Below are positions 30,836 to 40,869 of a stretch of DNA of 64,000 nucleotides, one piece after another. The translations under genes and the position numbers were made by a program. Where the stretch lies: positions 62,001-126,000 of the forward strand of contig OZ025815.1 in NCBI GenBank assembly GCA_964019425.1. Direction: 5' to 3'. Position 1 is the first letter of the stretch. Each line of letters starts with the position of its first letter. Source of the stretch: Flectonema sp. DT1601 (lineage: Eukaryota; Euglenozoa; Diplonemea; Diplonemida; Diplonemidae). The notes under the pieces were generated by a model. The model was not told the DNA's origin. It saw nothing but the letters and a program-made list of their open reading frames with translations, and searched no databases.

Positions 30836-32203
30836 TTAGCATGCCTTTGAAGCAGTAACAACACCTGCGAGATAGAATATAACGCAGCATAATATACTCA
30901 CCCTGTTGTGATAAGCCCAGGCGAGATCGAGACGAGGTGGTGGAAGATCTGATGGGTGTTGCCACTTAACTTCAATAATCTTCTCACGAATGATTTCAGT
31001 ATTCTTTGATTCAACTACAGTAGGTTGCTGAATCACTGTTGGTGATGACTGAGTATAAACAATTTGTGGTTGAGTAACAACAGGTTGTTGATCACTCGAA
31101 ACAACTGTTTTATTATTGTTATCAATCGGTTTGTTCTTTTTACTTTCTGGACTTTGTTGTGGTGGTGGTGTTGGTACGTTGACAACTTCATCATCGCTGT
31201 TGTCACTTTCTTCTTCAGATGACGACTCTTCTTTAATTGGAGTCTTTCGCTTCTTTGGAGAGTACGCTCTCTTCTTAGTCTCTCTGCTTTCCTTAAGTTT
31301 CTTTCGCTCATTTTCAAACTTGTGAACGTTGTCGACTAAGTCTTTAGCTTGTTGTGGGTCGATTCCCATGTCTCTGTAGATGTGCCAGTTCTTAACCGCC
31401 AGTAGTGTCATGTAGTTCCAGGTTGCTTCAGTGATCTTCTTTTCATTTTCCAAAAGCTTTTTTCCATTCATATAAATCAACTTCAGAACAGTTGTGAAAG
31501 TTTCTCCTCCAAAATCCTTTTTAACATAATGAGTGGCTAACAGTCCATCTCTGTTTGGAACTTCTGGATTACAACCATACATTGCGATCATTACTGAGGC
31601 GTCAATTTGAATTTCTGGTATTGTGTAAGAGTCTTCAAATAACTTATGCATCTGACAATGTAATGCGTGATGGAATATCGTGTCTCCGTTAATGTCTTTG
31701 ACGTCAAGCTTTGCTCCATATTTTATAAGAAGTCTAACTGCTTCAGGTCTACAATGATTTATAACGGAGAGGATTGGAGATATTTTGTGTTCATTTACGA
31801 CATTCGGGTCAACTTTCTTTTCTAAAAGCCACTGAATGGCTGGGATGTTGTTCGCGAAACACGCGCAGTGAAGTGGCGCCCATCCGTCTTTTCCTTGTAA
31901 TTTTGGAGAACCTCCGTTCTCAAATAATAAGTCAAAGACTATAGCATCACTACAACACTTAGCAGCAATATGCATTGGAGTATAACCCTGATACGTTCCC
32001 GCTGCTGAGGTGTTTCTTGCGTTCGGATCGGCTTCAAATTTCAAAAGTCGTTTTATTAAATTCACGTCTTGCTTTTCAACTGCTACTCCGAGAGGAGTAG
32101 CACCTGACTTGTTGTAGTCGTTCACACTTATTGGACTTTGATCCAGACACTTCTCAACTCCCTCAACGTCACCATCGAGACAATAGTCAAATAGCGTAGG
32201 CAT
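30836..32203 (-). CDS. Ankyrin-repeat protein with possible C-terminal membrane anchor
   Basis: 455 residues. Ankyrin repeats fill about 1-190 (G-A-T-P-L-G-V-A-V, G-Y-T-P-M-H-I-A-A, G-W-A-P-L-H-C-A-C, G-D-T-I-F-H-H-A-L). A helical middle and a Lys/Ser/Glu-rich linker with K-K-R-A-Y-S-P-K-K-R (possible nuclear signal) and acidic Ser clusters follow. The last 20 residues are hydrophobic (I-L-C-C-V-I-F-Y-L-A-G-V-V) and would make a tail anchor. A donor-like GTGAGT and a CTCGCAG acceptor flank just 37 bases there; if spliced, the end would read V-L-L-L-L-Q-R-H-A-K instead. Other introns here are at least 61 bases, so the unspliced end is preferred. The acceptor CCCTTCATCAG ends 13 bases before the ATG. 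Confidence 0.75.
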   Translation of the reverse strand: MPTLFDYCLDGDVEGVEKCLDQSPISVNDYNKSGATPLGVAVEKQDVNLIKRLLKFEADPNARNTSAAGTYQGYTPMHIAAKCCSDAIVFDLLFENGGSPKLQGKDGWAPLHCACFANNIPAIQWLLEKKVDPNVVNEHKISPILSVINHCRPEAVRLLIKYGAKLDVKDINGDTIFHHALHCQMHKLFEDSYTIPEIQIDASVMIAMYGCNPEVPNRDGLLATHYVKKDFGGETFTTVLKLIYMNGKKLLENEKKITEATWNYMTLLAVKNWHIYRDMGIDPQQAKDLVDNVHKFENERKKLKESRETKKRAYSPKKRKTPIKEESSSEEESDNSDDEVVNVPTPPPQQSPESKKNKPIDNNNKTVVSSDQQPVVTQPQIVYTQSSPTVIQQPTVVESKNTEIIREKIIEVKWQHPSDLPPPRLDLAWAYHNRVSILCCVIFYLAGVVTASKAC

Positions 32204-33880
32204 CTTTTATGTGTATCTGATGAAGGGAAATGATGTGATTTTTAGTAGAAGGAATTAAATTAACAGCTTCCCCTTTCTTGTTTATATAAAAAGACGTTCC
32301 ATCAAAAAACAACAGAACCTTCTACACGAAAAACAATACACACGTTGGACATAATAAAGGATTGTTCAGGTTCGTGGTACTAAACAAAATAAATAAAAGC
32401 CAGGAAACAGTATTAATACTTTATGAAGAAGTATTTCCTGCTGAACATTTTTTACTTTTATCGGATTGGAATAAAGTAACAGAAATATTGAACGCAAATC
32501 AAGAAAATACCACCAAGTGTTTTGATAAGAATGAAGACATTATGATTATAAGTAACTTCATTCAATCTTATCGTTGACTTGAGTGGTATTAAAATGACCA
32601 AGCACAAATCGATTACCAAGAAAAGAGTTAAGCAAAGCAACTCATCCTTAAGCTTTACTTTATGTTACTTAACCTGATGGATTGCAGGGTGAGAGGGATG
32701 CAGGTGGTGAACACTTTTTCATTGGACCCGATTTATCAAAACAGAATGAGAATAAAACATAAGAAGACAACGGAGGTTACTGTCCCTTAGTGAATATAAA
32801 ACAAAAAGTGAATACCCGCAGAAGCATTGCGTGCGTTTGTCTAAAAGATTAATGCACACAAGTGACTTCTATCAGATCCCCGTCAGGTATTAACATCACC
32901 GTTGGAATACATCTGTCGTACAACCATCAAAACTGAAGAACATTATCGAGGTTCTGGAAGACATAGTGTTAAGGCCAACCTCTGCTAGATTTATACCAAT
33001 ACTTCCATAGTCGCTAAGGTCCGTATTATTTTGTTCTCAGTTGCATTGCTTGGCTTAGTTTAGAGAGGAATAAAAACACTCAACAAGAAATACCGCAACT
33101 AATTAGTACTTGCGATTTGCCGCAAAACGACGTGGACCAGGTAGTCTGCTGAAGACTATTGGTGTTCATGTCGGGCACAGATATGAGTGTTAGCATTTTG
33201 TGTTTTTTTTTCTTCTTTTTTTTTTCAACAAACCATTACCTCCACTTAGCCCATCTTTAGAGATGGTCAGAGGAAGGTTGCGTTGCGCTCAATAAGTTTA
33301 ACAAGAATATCGCTTGTCTTGTTGAGACTACGCAAGTTTTTTTATTTTATTTTTCTTTTTTTTTTTGATTGAAATTCGAAAATGAGAACCGTTGCCTTCT
33401 CAGAAATAGAAACACATTTACCAGAACTTAACTTCAACAAGTTTAGGAAACAGAAGACTCGGAGGATAATGTTTTGAGGAAAGAGAGCTGAAAATTCATA
33501 TTTTCACAATCTTTCACTTAAACAATCCTTTTTCACACGTTAAACAGATTTACCAAACTTTAAAACGATTTTAACTAAATAGAAAAAAAAGAGCTATAAT
33601 TAAAGAAGCACCCGGATCATCTTTACTTTAACAAAAAAAAAACTAAACCATACTACGCTTTGGTAGTGCGCAACTATTTCTTAAAAAAGGAGAACAATAC
33701 GATAAACTATGAACACACGCACACTTCCTTAATCACCCGATGTGTCACATTAAAAATATATTAAACAAAACTCGATAAAAGAAAAAGAAAAAAAAGAAAC
33801 CATTCAGATTAGCTTTATATTTCGTTGAACGTAGACAGAATCCTGTCAAAATAATCTGAAAAAGATTTCTTCTCTCCGGC
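32204..33880. other. 1.7-kb gap without a supported gene
   Basis: AT-rich with T runs near 33200-33230 and 33340-33366. At 33797-33847, just past the GH92 stop codon, lies a 50-base sequence that recurs in split form at 36896-37320 (see findings). Confidence 0.5.
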
Positions 33881-36136
33881 TTATTTCATATTAAACTGAA
33901 GAGTACCTCCACTAACAAGATCCTTGTAAGTGATTTGTGTCTTACCAAGATTAGCACCCTTCCACTGGAGTGAATCAACGAGATACTTCGAAACATCATT
34001 CTTAGGAGCGTAGAATCGAATTGACGGTTGGCCAGGTACGTTAATTTCAACGTCGCGGTAAAGAGGAGATCCGATTGACCACATGCCAGTTGCTGGTGCT
34101 ATAGGATAAATACCAAGAGACGTTAGAGCATACCAAGCACCCATCTCACCATTGTCTTCATCACCACTAAAGTGATCAGGGAAGTACATGGTTTCTAATA
34201 CCTTTCTCGAATATTTCTGAGTGATATTTGGACAACCAGTCATTGCTGCGAGATGAAGAATATGATGAACAGGTTGATTATTATGAGCGTATTGCCCCCA
34301 CTCAAGTAAAGCCATTTCCCTCATTTCATGAACCACTCCCATACTTGCAGCGTATCGTGGAGGGGTTGTAATGGTTTCTTGAATTGCTGCACAAAGTTTT
34401 TCACTACCACCATACAGCTCAGCTAACCCTTCAACGTCGTAGACTGCTGGGAAGCGGTACTGATAAGGACCACCTTCAACATAATTTATCGACCAGTCAA
34501 ATGGATTGAATCCGCTGATGAAAGTTCCATCTTTGTTACGACCGACCATAAAGTTATTATGAAATAAGTTTTTATAATTCATACCACGTTTCTTAAGAGT
34601 AACTGAGTCGTTATGAAATCCAAGTTTCTCAGCAGCCATACCAATTGCGAAATCCGCGTATGCGTAATCATTAGTCCGAGGAACGTTATTACAACAACAG
34701 TCACAACTCCAACCGGGTCCTCCAGCAGGTACGTATCCGTACTGAAGATACTCTTGAAGTCCATTTCTACCACGTTGAACAGGATCCTTATCAACGCCAA
34801 GAGTGAAAGCATCTTTTCTAATTGCTTTGTAAGCAGTCTGAACATCAAACCCCTTTATGTCATTAACTATCGCATCTGCGAGTACAACATCTCCATAAGT
34901 ACCAATCATCGTACCTCTGTAACCAGGTGATGCCCATTTTGGAAGCCATCCTCCTTCTTTAAAAGCATTAACAAAACCATCAATTAAAACACCCAACTTG
35001 TCCGGGTAGATTAGAGTAAGGAGTGGATACACAGTTCTGTAGGCATCCCAAAACCCATGATCAGTAGATAAAACACCCGGGTATACTTTATCAGCATTTT
35101 CCCTTGTAACATATGGCGAATAATGAACATTTTCTCCTTTGCCGTTTATTTCAAACATCTTTCTTGGAAACATTGAAGCTCTATATAAAGAACTGTACAG
35201 AGTTGTTAGAGTTGATTCAGGTTGGGTTCCCATGTCGTTTATTTTCAAACGAGAAAGGTGTTCATTCCAAGCTTGTTTTGACTCAGCCATGAGAGATGCG
35301 TAGTTTTTAGTACCAACTTCACGTGTGACAGCTGTGTGAGCCATGTCGAGAGAGATGTAAGAAGTACCAATTTTTATATCCAAGTCAGCACACTTGTTAT
35401 CAATTCCCAACACGAATTGACCATCTGCTGATGATGAGCTAATAGAAGTAACATCACAATCAAAGTACATGACGACGTACATTCTAAAGGTTGGGCACTG
35501 ACCTTCAGGACTACAACCTTGAGCCATTGTAGTTTCTAAAGTAACATAACTTTGATTAACTCTTTTGACAGTATCAGTAGGAAGTGGAGCAGTCACTGTT
35601 ATACTACGACTCTGGTCTGTTAGTACGAGTGGAGATGGTTCTCCGAAAGCAACATTTATAATTGAAGCTCTCTCAGTAGCCGTTACGCTCATCTTTGGAG
35701 CGTAGATATCGATAGCAGCTAATTGACCTCCTTGATTGTATTTATATCCTTGAGTTGATATTTCGTATGGTTTCCAATTACTGTTAAAAGTTGCATCAAA
35801 ATTTCCATAATTGCGATTATTGCTGTCTACGAGTGCACCACCAACTGCAGCAAGTACAGTAAAGTGAGCATAATCATTCATCCAAGGAGATGGTTGATGA
35901 GTACACTTTATTCCATAGAACTTTCTATCCAGCGGATGAAACCAAAATCCATTCTCTTCATTCGAAGGGTTGGTCAACACACTCCACGTGTTCATTCCCC
36001 AAGGCCTTCCTACTAATGGAATGGTATTCCCAGAACTTAAATCAATTGTTGTGTACGTTCCTTGAAGAATGTTCACATGCTCTTCAGGTTTTATTTGAGA
36101 TGCTACCACCGTCGCGAGCAACGCAAGTGACGACAT
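33881..36136 (-). CDS. Secreted glycoside hydrolase family 92 alpha-mannosidase
   Basis: 751 residues, the usual length for GH92. Residues 1-14 are a hydrophobic signal peptide, so it acts in the secretory pathway or outside the cell. GH92 landmarks are in order: G-R-P-W-G-M-N-T-W (43-51), H-Q-P-S-P-W-M-N-D-Y (80-89), G-F-W-D-A-Y-R-T (361-368), G-G-W-L-P-K-W (395-401), E-G-G-P-Y-Q-Y-R-F (554-562) and G-D-E-D-N-G-E-M-G-A-W-Y (658-669), which matches the conserved G-(N/D)-x-D-x-G-x-M catalytic segment. These enzymes are calcium-dependent exo-alpha-mannosidases that trim alpha-1,2/1,3/1,6 mannose from N-glycans. A Cys-rich patch (C-D-C-C-C-N-N, 478-484) is unusual. The acceptor TTCCTCTCAG ends 9 bases before the ATG. 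Active-site residues appear intact. Confidence 0.93.
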   Translation of the reverse strand: MSSLALLATVVASQIKPEEHVNILQGTYTTIDLSSGNTIPLVGRPWGMNTWSVLTNPSNEENGFWFHPLDRKFYGIKCTHQPSPWMNDYAHFTVLAAVGGALVDSNNRNYGNFDATFNSNWKPYEISTQGYKYNQGGQLAAIDIYAPKMSVTATERASIINVAFGEPSPLVLTDQSRSITVTAPLPTDTVKRVNQSYVTLETTMAQGCSPEGQCPTFRMYVVMYFDCDVTSISSSSADGQFVLGIDNKCADLDIKIGTSYISLDMAHTAVTREVGTKNYASLMAESKQAWNEHLSRLKINDMGTQPESTLTTLYSSLYRASMFPRKMFEINGKGENVHYSPYVTRENADKVYPGVLSTDHGFWDAYRTVYPLLTLIYPDKLGVLIDGFVNAFKEGGWLPKWASPGYRGTMIGTYGDVVLADAIVNDIKGFDVQTAYKAIRKDAFTLGVDKDPVQRGRNGLQEYLQYGYVPAGGPGWSCDCCCNNVPRTNDYAYADFAIGMAAEKLGFHNDSVTLKKRGMNYKNLFHNNFMVGRNKDGTFISGFNPFDWSINYVEGGPYQYRFPAVYDVEGLAELYGGSEKLCAAIQETITTPPRYAASMGVVHEMREMALLEWGQYAHNNQPVHHILHLAAMTGCPNITQKYSRKVLETMYFPDHFSGDEDNGEMGAWYALTSLGIYPIAPATGMWSIGSPLYRDVEINVPGQPSIRFYAPKNDVSKYLVDSLQWKGANLGKTQITYKDLVSGGTLQFNMK

Positions 36137-36922
36137 TTTATTACTGAGAGGAAGGTAATAATTAATTACGTTATATACAGACGTGAGTTCATTTATGAGA
36201 CTCTTGCTAACGATAGTAGTTGTTGAACTGTTTGTCTTGTTGAAAGAAATAATATTTTATGTCAATTTCGGTTTATAACTTTTTTTTCGTTCTCACATTT
36301 TCTTTTTTCTGACTTTTTTTTTTTTTTTTTTTTTTCCTTCAATAATTTGATAATAAAACAACTGAGTTGAGTAAGCAAACAGTGTCGTGGTGGGAGACAT
36401 GAAATAAACCTTTTCAAAAAGGGCGTTGGGGAGGAAGAGATTTGGTAAATGAGGAAGTGTGAATAAGACAATACAAAACACAAATAAAAACAATGAGAAA
36501 ACACAATCACAATATCAAACACTCTTTTGGTAAAAATAGTATTCCACGGTAGTCTAGAATAGGATTATTGTCACCAGTAATGATTGCGTTGGATAAATAG
36601 TTGTATGGGTGGTTCAAAATTCAAAAAAGTTCAAAACAAAATAAAAATAATGAAGAAAACGGAATCGCTCCGAAAAGGAGAACTGCGGGCACCGACTTGT
36701 TGCGTTCATTACACGCAACCAATTACAGCTTATCCGTTTTACTTACAAGGAATACATCATGAACAAAACAAAAACTGGCGAGAACGACAACCTTCATTCA
36801 TGCAGCTGGGAATTGCTTACAAAAAACGAGGAACCGAAGAAGTGCTGTTAAAACGTTATTTCAATACTTTTGTTTTCTATTTATTGACAACTAAAAACCC
36901 ATTCAGATTAGCCTAATATTTC
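36137..36922. other. Intergenic stretch upstream of the GH92 gene
   Basis: Contains a T run at about 36316-36336 and AT-rich DNA. The last 27 bases (36896-36922) match the left half of the repeat near 33797. Confidence 0.45.
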
Positions 36923-37295
36923 ATCAGCATCACTCAAACAGGTGCCCACGTATTCCTACACTTGAACTCGAATAGCGTTGTGCAGTCTCATCCTTCGAAC
37001 CCCCCAACACAAAGAAGTTGCCTGCGCCCGCACTGCCTCCTCCCGCCGACCTGGACGTAGGCGACGGCTTGCGAGGCAGCCGCGGTTGTTCATGCGATGA
37101 CCGCGTTCGGCGACTGCCCTGACCTCTCCAGCTGCTGCTGCTGCTGTGGTTCAGGTCTGCGCCTCGGCGGTGTATCGCAGCCTGCTCCACGAGTATAGTT
37201 TATCTACTGTTGGGTACGGGGCTGCTTGCGGTTGCCCACGTCCAGCCAACAGATGAAGTAAGGTGTTTGGGTTAACGCCAGACACAGTTCTTTTC
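36923..37295. other. GC-rich 373-base insertion
   Basis: Visibly richer in G and C than everything around it. It interrupts a 50-base sequence whose uninterrupted version lies at 33797-33847. A TTTC precedes the insert and the insert ends in TTTC, a possible four-base target duplication. The minus strand holds an open frame of about 86 codons (36930-37190), Ser/Arg/Gly-rich, without a supported start. It could be a foreign or retrocopied gene fragment, or an inserted short element. No terminal inverted repeat or poly-A end was seen. Confidence 0.45.
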
Positions 37296-37705
37296 GTTGA
37301 ACGCAGACGGAATCCTGTCGACCACAAGAAATAACGGCCTTCAATCTGAATAGTCGGTACAAAAAAAAAAAACTTAAAATAAAGACATTCCTATCGATGA
37401 GAATTATCCTTGAAGTAGGCGTTCCGTAAACAAAAATACCAGAGGGAGAACACGATAAATTAAAAATTAAAATAAAAAAGGCACAGAAAAGGCTGTAAGG
37501 GGAAAACGCACAGAATGCACTTTGATAGCTCGGAAATAATAAATAACAGGCAAGTGAAAAGGTCAAAGTTTATCGTAATGATGTTTGCTTGTCGCAAGGT
37601 CCATAGCTGGCTTCTTATTTTAGTTATTTCATTAATTAAAACTGTTATCTTAGTGTTGGAAAGGGTTTCTTTCTTGAAAAGCGAAAACGAGTATCGATTG
37701 GTCTC
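37296..37705. other. Intergenic stretch
   Basis: Begins with the right half of the interrupted repeat (37296-37320). Otherwise AT-rich, no gene seen. Confidence 0.4.
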
Positions 37706-38767
37706 CTATCCAAGCATAGTACCGCACCACTTATTCTCACAGTCGAGGAAGACTTGACTACCAAATACGTGAAGATGCCACACCCAGTACCCAACAGGTA
37801 CTTTGTAAATTAACCTTCCGTCAGGAGCGAAGACACCAATTGCTTTGTCGTGGCCAACACGACATCCGCCGACAACTAAATTATCTGCGAGATCGAAACT
37901 AACGTCCTGCGGGTACGTTAGAAGTGTTTCTCCAACTCGAGCAAGACGTTGACCTCTGACGTTAAAAATATCAATACAAGACTCTGTGTTGTTAACGATA
38001 GCTATTCTATCATCAGTTCGAGTAATTGCAATCCCTCGATAATCACCTTCAAGTGGCCAAGTACGAAGTTGTGTAAGCGATCCTGAGTCAGATTGCCAAG
38101 TTAGTATTCTAACTAATCCACCCGTTAAGAAAACAACTAACTTCTTACCCATTGAGATCCAACCATCTTGAGCTGTGGCACTGAACTGAGTTAGTTCTCT
38201 ACTGTAGCGACGCCATTCGCTGTCATTACATCGAAGGTGTTGAATTAATATATCTGACGGGTCTCCTTCAGTTAATGCGTATCTAATTCCTGCTAATAGA
38301 ATGTCACCATTTGATGTAAAACATGCACACATTCCTTCTGATAATCCAAGGGCTTGAATAGTCGTATCTTGAAGTAGTTTTCCTGACTCCTCGACGTCCC
38401 ACAATTGAATTCTATCCTTAGCAACAATTAATGATGTATCACGATATTTACAAACACATTGAGCTCCGAGATCACTTGCTGGAATGTGATGAAGAGTTTG
38501 AGCTTCTTTATAATTTGGTGGTTTCGATGTCGGAATTAAATAAACGACAACATCTTCTCCTCCAAGTAATTGATCAGAGAGTGGTGTCGATTCATCGAGA
38601 GTACCGTCTTCTTCAGTTCGGAGAGTGAATTGAGTGACGGGAATATTAATTACTTGCGACACTTCTTCAAATAATTCACCTCCACAAGCATCAACAGGTA
38701 TCTCAACAGAAATCATATCTCCGTCATCTCTTCTTACAAACACCTGCATCGTCGTCCTGGTAGACAT
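37706..38767 (-). CDS. Ubiquitin-like domain plus beta-propeller protein
   Basis: 353 residues from the ATG at 38765-38767 (M-S-T-R-T-T-M-Q-V-F). Residues 5-80 look like a ubiquitin fold: M-Q-V-F-V-R strand, D-G-D turn, a helix, then a T-P-L-S-D-Q-L-L-G-G-E-D-V-V-V-Y-L end matching the usual hydrophobic last strand. Residues about 95-350 are repeated four-stranded units (I-Q-L-W-D-V, L-V-V-F-L-T-G-G-L-V-R-I-L-T-W, G-I-A-I-T-R-T-D-D-R-I-A-I-V, D-V-S-F-D-L-A-D-N-L-V-V-G-G) like WD40 or NHL beta-propeller blades. The protein may tie a ubiquitin-system contact to a propeller scaffold. The acceptor TTATTCTTAG ends 36 bases upstream. No known family combines exactly these as far as I can recall. 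Confidence 0.65.
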   Translation of the reverse strand: MSTRTTMQVFVRRDDGDMISVEIPVDACGGELFEEVSQVINIPVTQFTLRTEEDGTLDESTPLSDQLLGGEDVVVYLIPTSKPPNYKEAQTLHHIPASDLGAQCVCKYRDTSLIVAKDRIQLWDVEESGKLLQDTTIQALGLSEGMCACFTSNGDILLAGIRYALTEGDPSDILIQHLRCNDSEWRRYSRELTQFSATAQDGWISMGKKLVVFLTGGLVRILTWQSDSGSLTQLRTWPLEGDYRGIAITRTDDRIAIVNNTESCIDIFNVRGQRLARVGETLLTYPQDVSFDLADNLVVGGCRVGHDKAIGVFAPDGRLIYKVPVGYWVWHLHVFGSQVFLDCENKWCGTMLG

Positions 38768-39054
38768 TTCAGTCCCCAACAGAGTTGGGGAGGGGAAGCC
38801 TGCTAAGAATAATAATGAAAAGATAAAAACAGAATCACTTCACTCACAATAATTTCCACTCCTCTTTTAAGTCTCTACGTAAAATAACCGGAAAAAAAAA
38901 AAAAAAAAAGAAGAAAAATGGATGAAATAATTTTTTTTTTTTATTGGTTCCGAATTCTATGGGTAGCGGAGAGTCCACACAGGACGCCAAATAAAATCTA
39001 TGGAAGGAACAGGAACATATTAATGTAATAAAACTAAAGTAGTACTATACAGCT

Positions 39055-39981
39055 CTACTTCCAACCAGGTGACGAAGAAGGGTAGATTCTAACACGTTGT
39101 TTGTGTTCGATAGACTTCGTACTCTTAAAAGGATCAGCTGGAGGGTTATAAAGTTTACTTGGCGGTGGAATAGTCGGATCTTTGTTACGAGCAATCCCAG
39201 AAATCGCAAGTTTATCCGTCCGAGTGTTATGAGCTGATGCTGATCGTTGGACACAACCAGTCCAGCAATTCTTTCGAAAGGGAGCTTCGATGTCGATTTT
39301 CTTTTTTATTGGATCATCAGGACTGATCTCTCTCATCGTATTCAATGATAAGACATGAGTGTATGTTGTTATATTAGATGCGCTCAAGGGTTCACTTAGT
39401 CGTTTGCACAAATACGAGAGAGTGTTCTCTTTGCATCTTTTTGTATTATTTGGACAGAGTCGGTTTCTTAAATCTCCCAACTCCTGATCGTTCAGTTTCT
39501 TTTCAGGTTTCCAACGTCCTGGTTTTTGTTCATCATCAAGTTTCTTTTGTCGCTTTTCGTCCATTTTTGCTGCGGTACGCTTGCTGTTTGTGTACAGTCG
39601 TTCACTGGCATCAACAGCTTCTTTATCTGAGACATGAGCAACATGTCGATGAGATCTCGGAGATTCATGTTTAATACCTCTATCACTAGCCTTCTGTCCG
39701 TATCCTTTCATTAAAAAGGTTTTCCTTGATGAAGATGAACTCATCTTTGGTTGGTATAATCGATTTACACTGTCTTCAATCATTTGAGAGCTCGCAGAGT
39801 ACTCCAAATAGTCTAAAATATCACCTGTCGACTTCTTTCTTGGTCTTGTATTTGCGTACTGATGACGTTCTATAGGAACCTGAATCATAAGCTGTTGATC
39901 ATCGTGGAGAAAGAGTTCATCTGTAGAATCAGCGTCTTCTTCATAGTAGACTCCTTCACCATCATCTATATCGTATTTCAT
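39055..39981 (-). CDS. RLY-motif protein, possibly flagellar or cytoskeletal
   Basis: 308 residues, basic and mostly disordered with an acidic N-terminus (Y-Y-E-E-D-A-D-S-T-D-E). It carries two R-L-Y motifs (S-V-N-R-L-Y-Q-P near 72 and A-S-E-R-L-Y-T-N near 127), the second followed by a Lys-rich helix (K-M-D-E-K-R-Q-K-K-L). R-L-Y followed by a charged helix recurs in uncharacterised proteins of flagellated protists, so a microtubule-associated role is possible, but this is a weak lead from memory. The acceptor TTTCACTCACAG ends 9 bases before the ATG. The stop codon of the upstream gene is only 130 bases away. Confidence 0.6.
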   Translation of the reverse strand: MKYDIDDGEGVYYEEDADSTDELFLHDDQQLMIQVPIERHQYANTRPRKKSTGDILDYLEYSASSQMIEDSVNRLYQPKMSSSSSRKTFLMKGYGQKASDRGIKHESPRSHRHVAHVSDKEAVDASERLYTNSKRTAAKMDEKRQKKLDDEQKPGRWKPEKKLNDQELGDLRNRLCPNNTKRCKENTLSYLCKRLSEPLSASNITTYTHVLSLNTMREISPDDPIKKKIDIEAPFRKNCWTGCVQRSASAHNTRTDKLAISGIARNKDPTIPPPSKLYNPPADPFKSTKSIEHKQRVRIYPSSSPGWK

Positions 39982-40111
39982 ATAGTTAGCCTGTGAGTGA
40001 AATTAGTTTGATTTTTTTTTTTTTTTTTTTGGTAAAATTAGAAAACACTACTCTCATCAGTCTCCGCATAAAGACAATACGACTGCTTTACTCACAAAAA
40101 ACAGAGTTCCC

Positions 40112-40777
40112 TTATTTTCTGTTATTATATTGTATTGACTTGTAAACAGCTTCTCTGAGATCCCTAGTAAAAGTATAAGAAGTATTGACAATGTTGTTTT
40201 TATAAATCCGAAGAGAGTGATTATGCAATCCAACGGAGGTATAATAACATAAAAGATTAGAAGCCGTCAAAAAGTCAAATATTGGATCATCGCTGAATGC
40301 TATAACTTCTCCCAAGTCTGCTTCAAGTGATAGTAACGCAGCTGTTCTAACAGACTTCGACATTGGAAGAGTCACTGCTGTTGGTACAGTCATGTTTTGT
40401 AAGGTCTCTGGTACTGTCTTAGGTTGTTGTAGTAGAGAATTTATTAATTGGACAAGTGATCTCCTTGAGCTGTATGTTCCCATTTTTAAGAATCCATTAT
40501 GAACTTCATAAGCCAGAGAAACCTGACCAAGAAGACAAAGTAAATAGACAGTATGACCAGTCTCTGATTGGTCCCAACTAGTTAGAGACCTGTTCATGAT
40601 ATCACTTTGAAGAGCGTGTCCAATTGAATGAAGTGAATTCGAGATATCTTTCTGATCACAGTTTCCTGTTTTCGCTACGAACAATACCTCTTCAGAGACC
40701 TTTTCCATCTGCCCAACTGACGGTTGGTTTTCAAGCCAAAGTCGTCTAGTCTTTTGTATAAGGCGTGACCGTTTCAT
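40112..40777 (-). CDS. Helical protein of unknown function, 221 residues
   Basis: Starts M-K-R-S-R-L-I-Q-K-T-R-R-L-W-L, a basic stretch without acidic residues that could be a mitochondrial targeting signal. The middle (Y-L-L-C-L-L-G-Q-V-S-L-A-Y-E-V-H-N-G-F-L) looks like a helix pair similar to a PPR or related repeat, and the rest is also helical. No catalytic motif. The acceptor TTTGTGTCAG ends 21 bases before the ATG. It lies between the TPR protein (93 bases away) and the RLY protein in the same direction. Function unknown. Confidence 0.6.
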   Translation of the reverse strand: MKRSRLIQKTRRLWLENQPSVGQMEKVSEEVLFVAKTGNCDQKDISNSLHSIGHALQSDIMNRSLTSWDQSETGHTVYLLCLLGQVSLAYEVHNGFLKMGTYSSRRSLVQLINSLLQQPKTVPETLQNMTVPTAVTLPMSKSVRTAALLSLEADLGEVIAFSDDPIFDFLTASNLLCYYTSVGLHNHSLRIYKNNIVNTSYTFTRDLREAVYKSIQYNNRK

Positions 40778-40869
40778 GTAAACTTATTCTATATAACTGA
40801 CACAAAGAAGGTTACGTTATGAATCCCTCTTTGTTACACATGACACAAATAATAAAATATAATTAAGAG

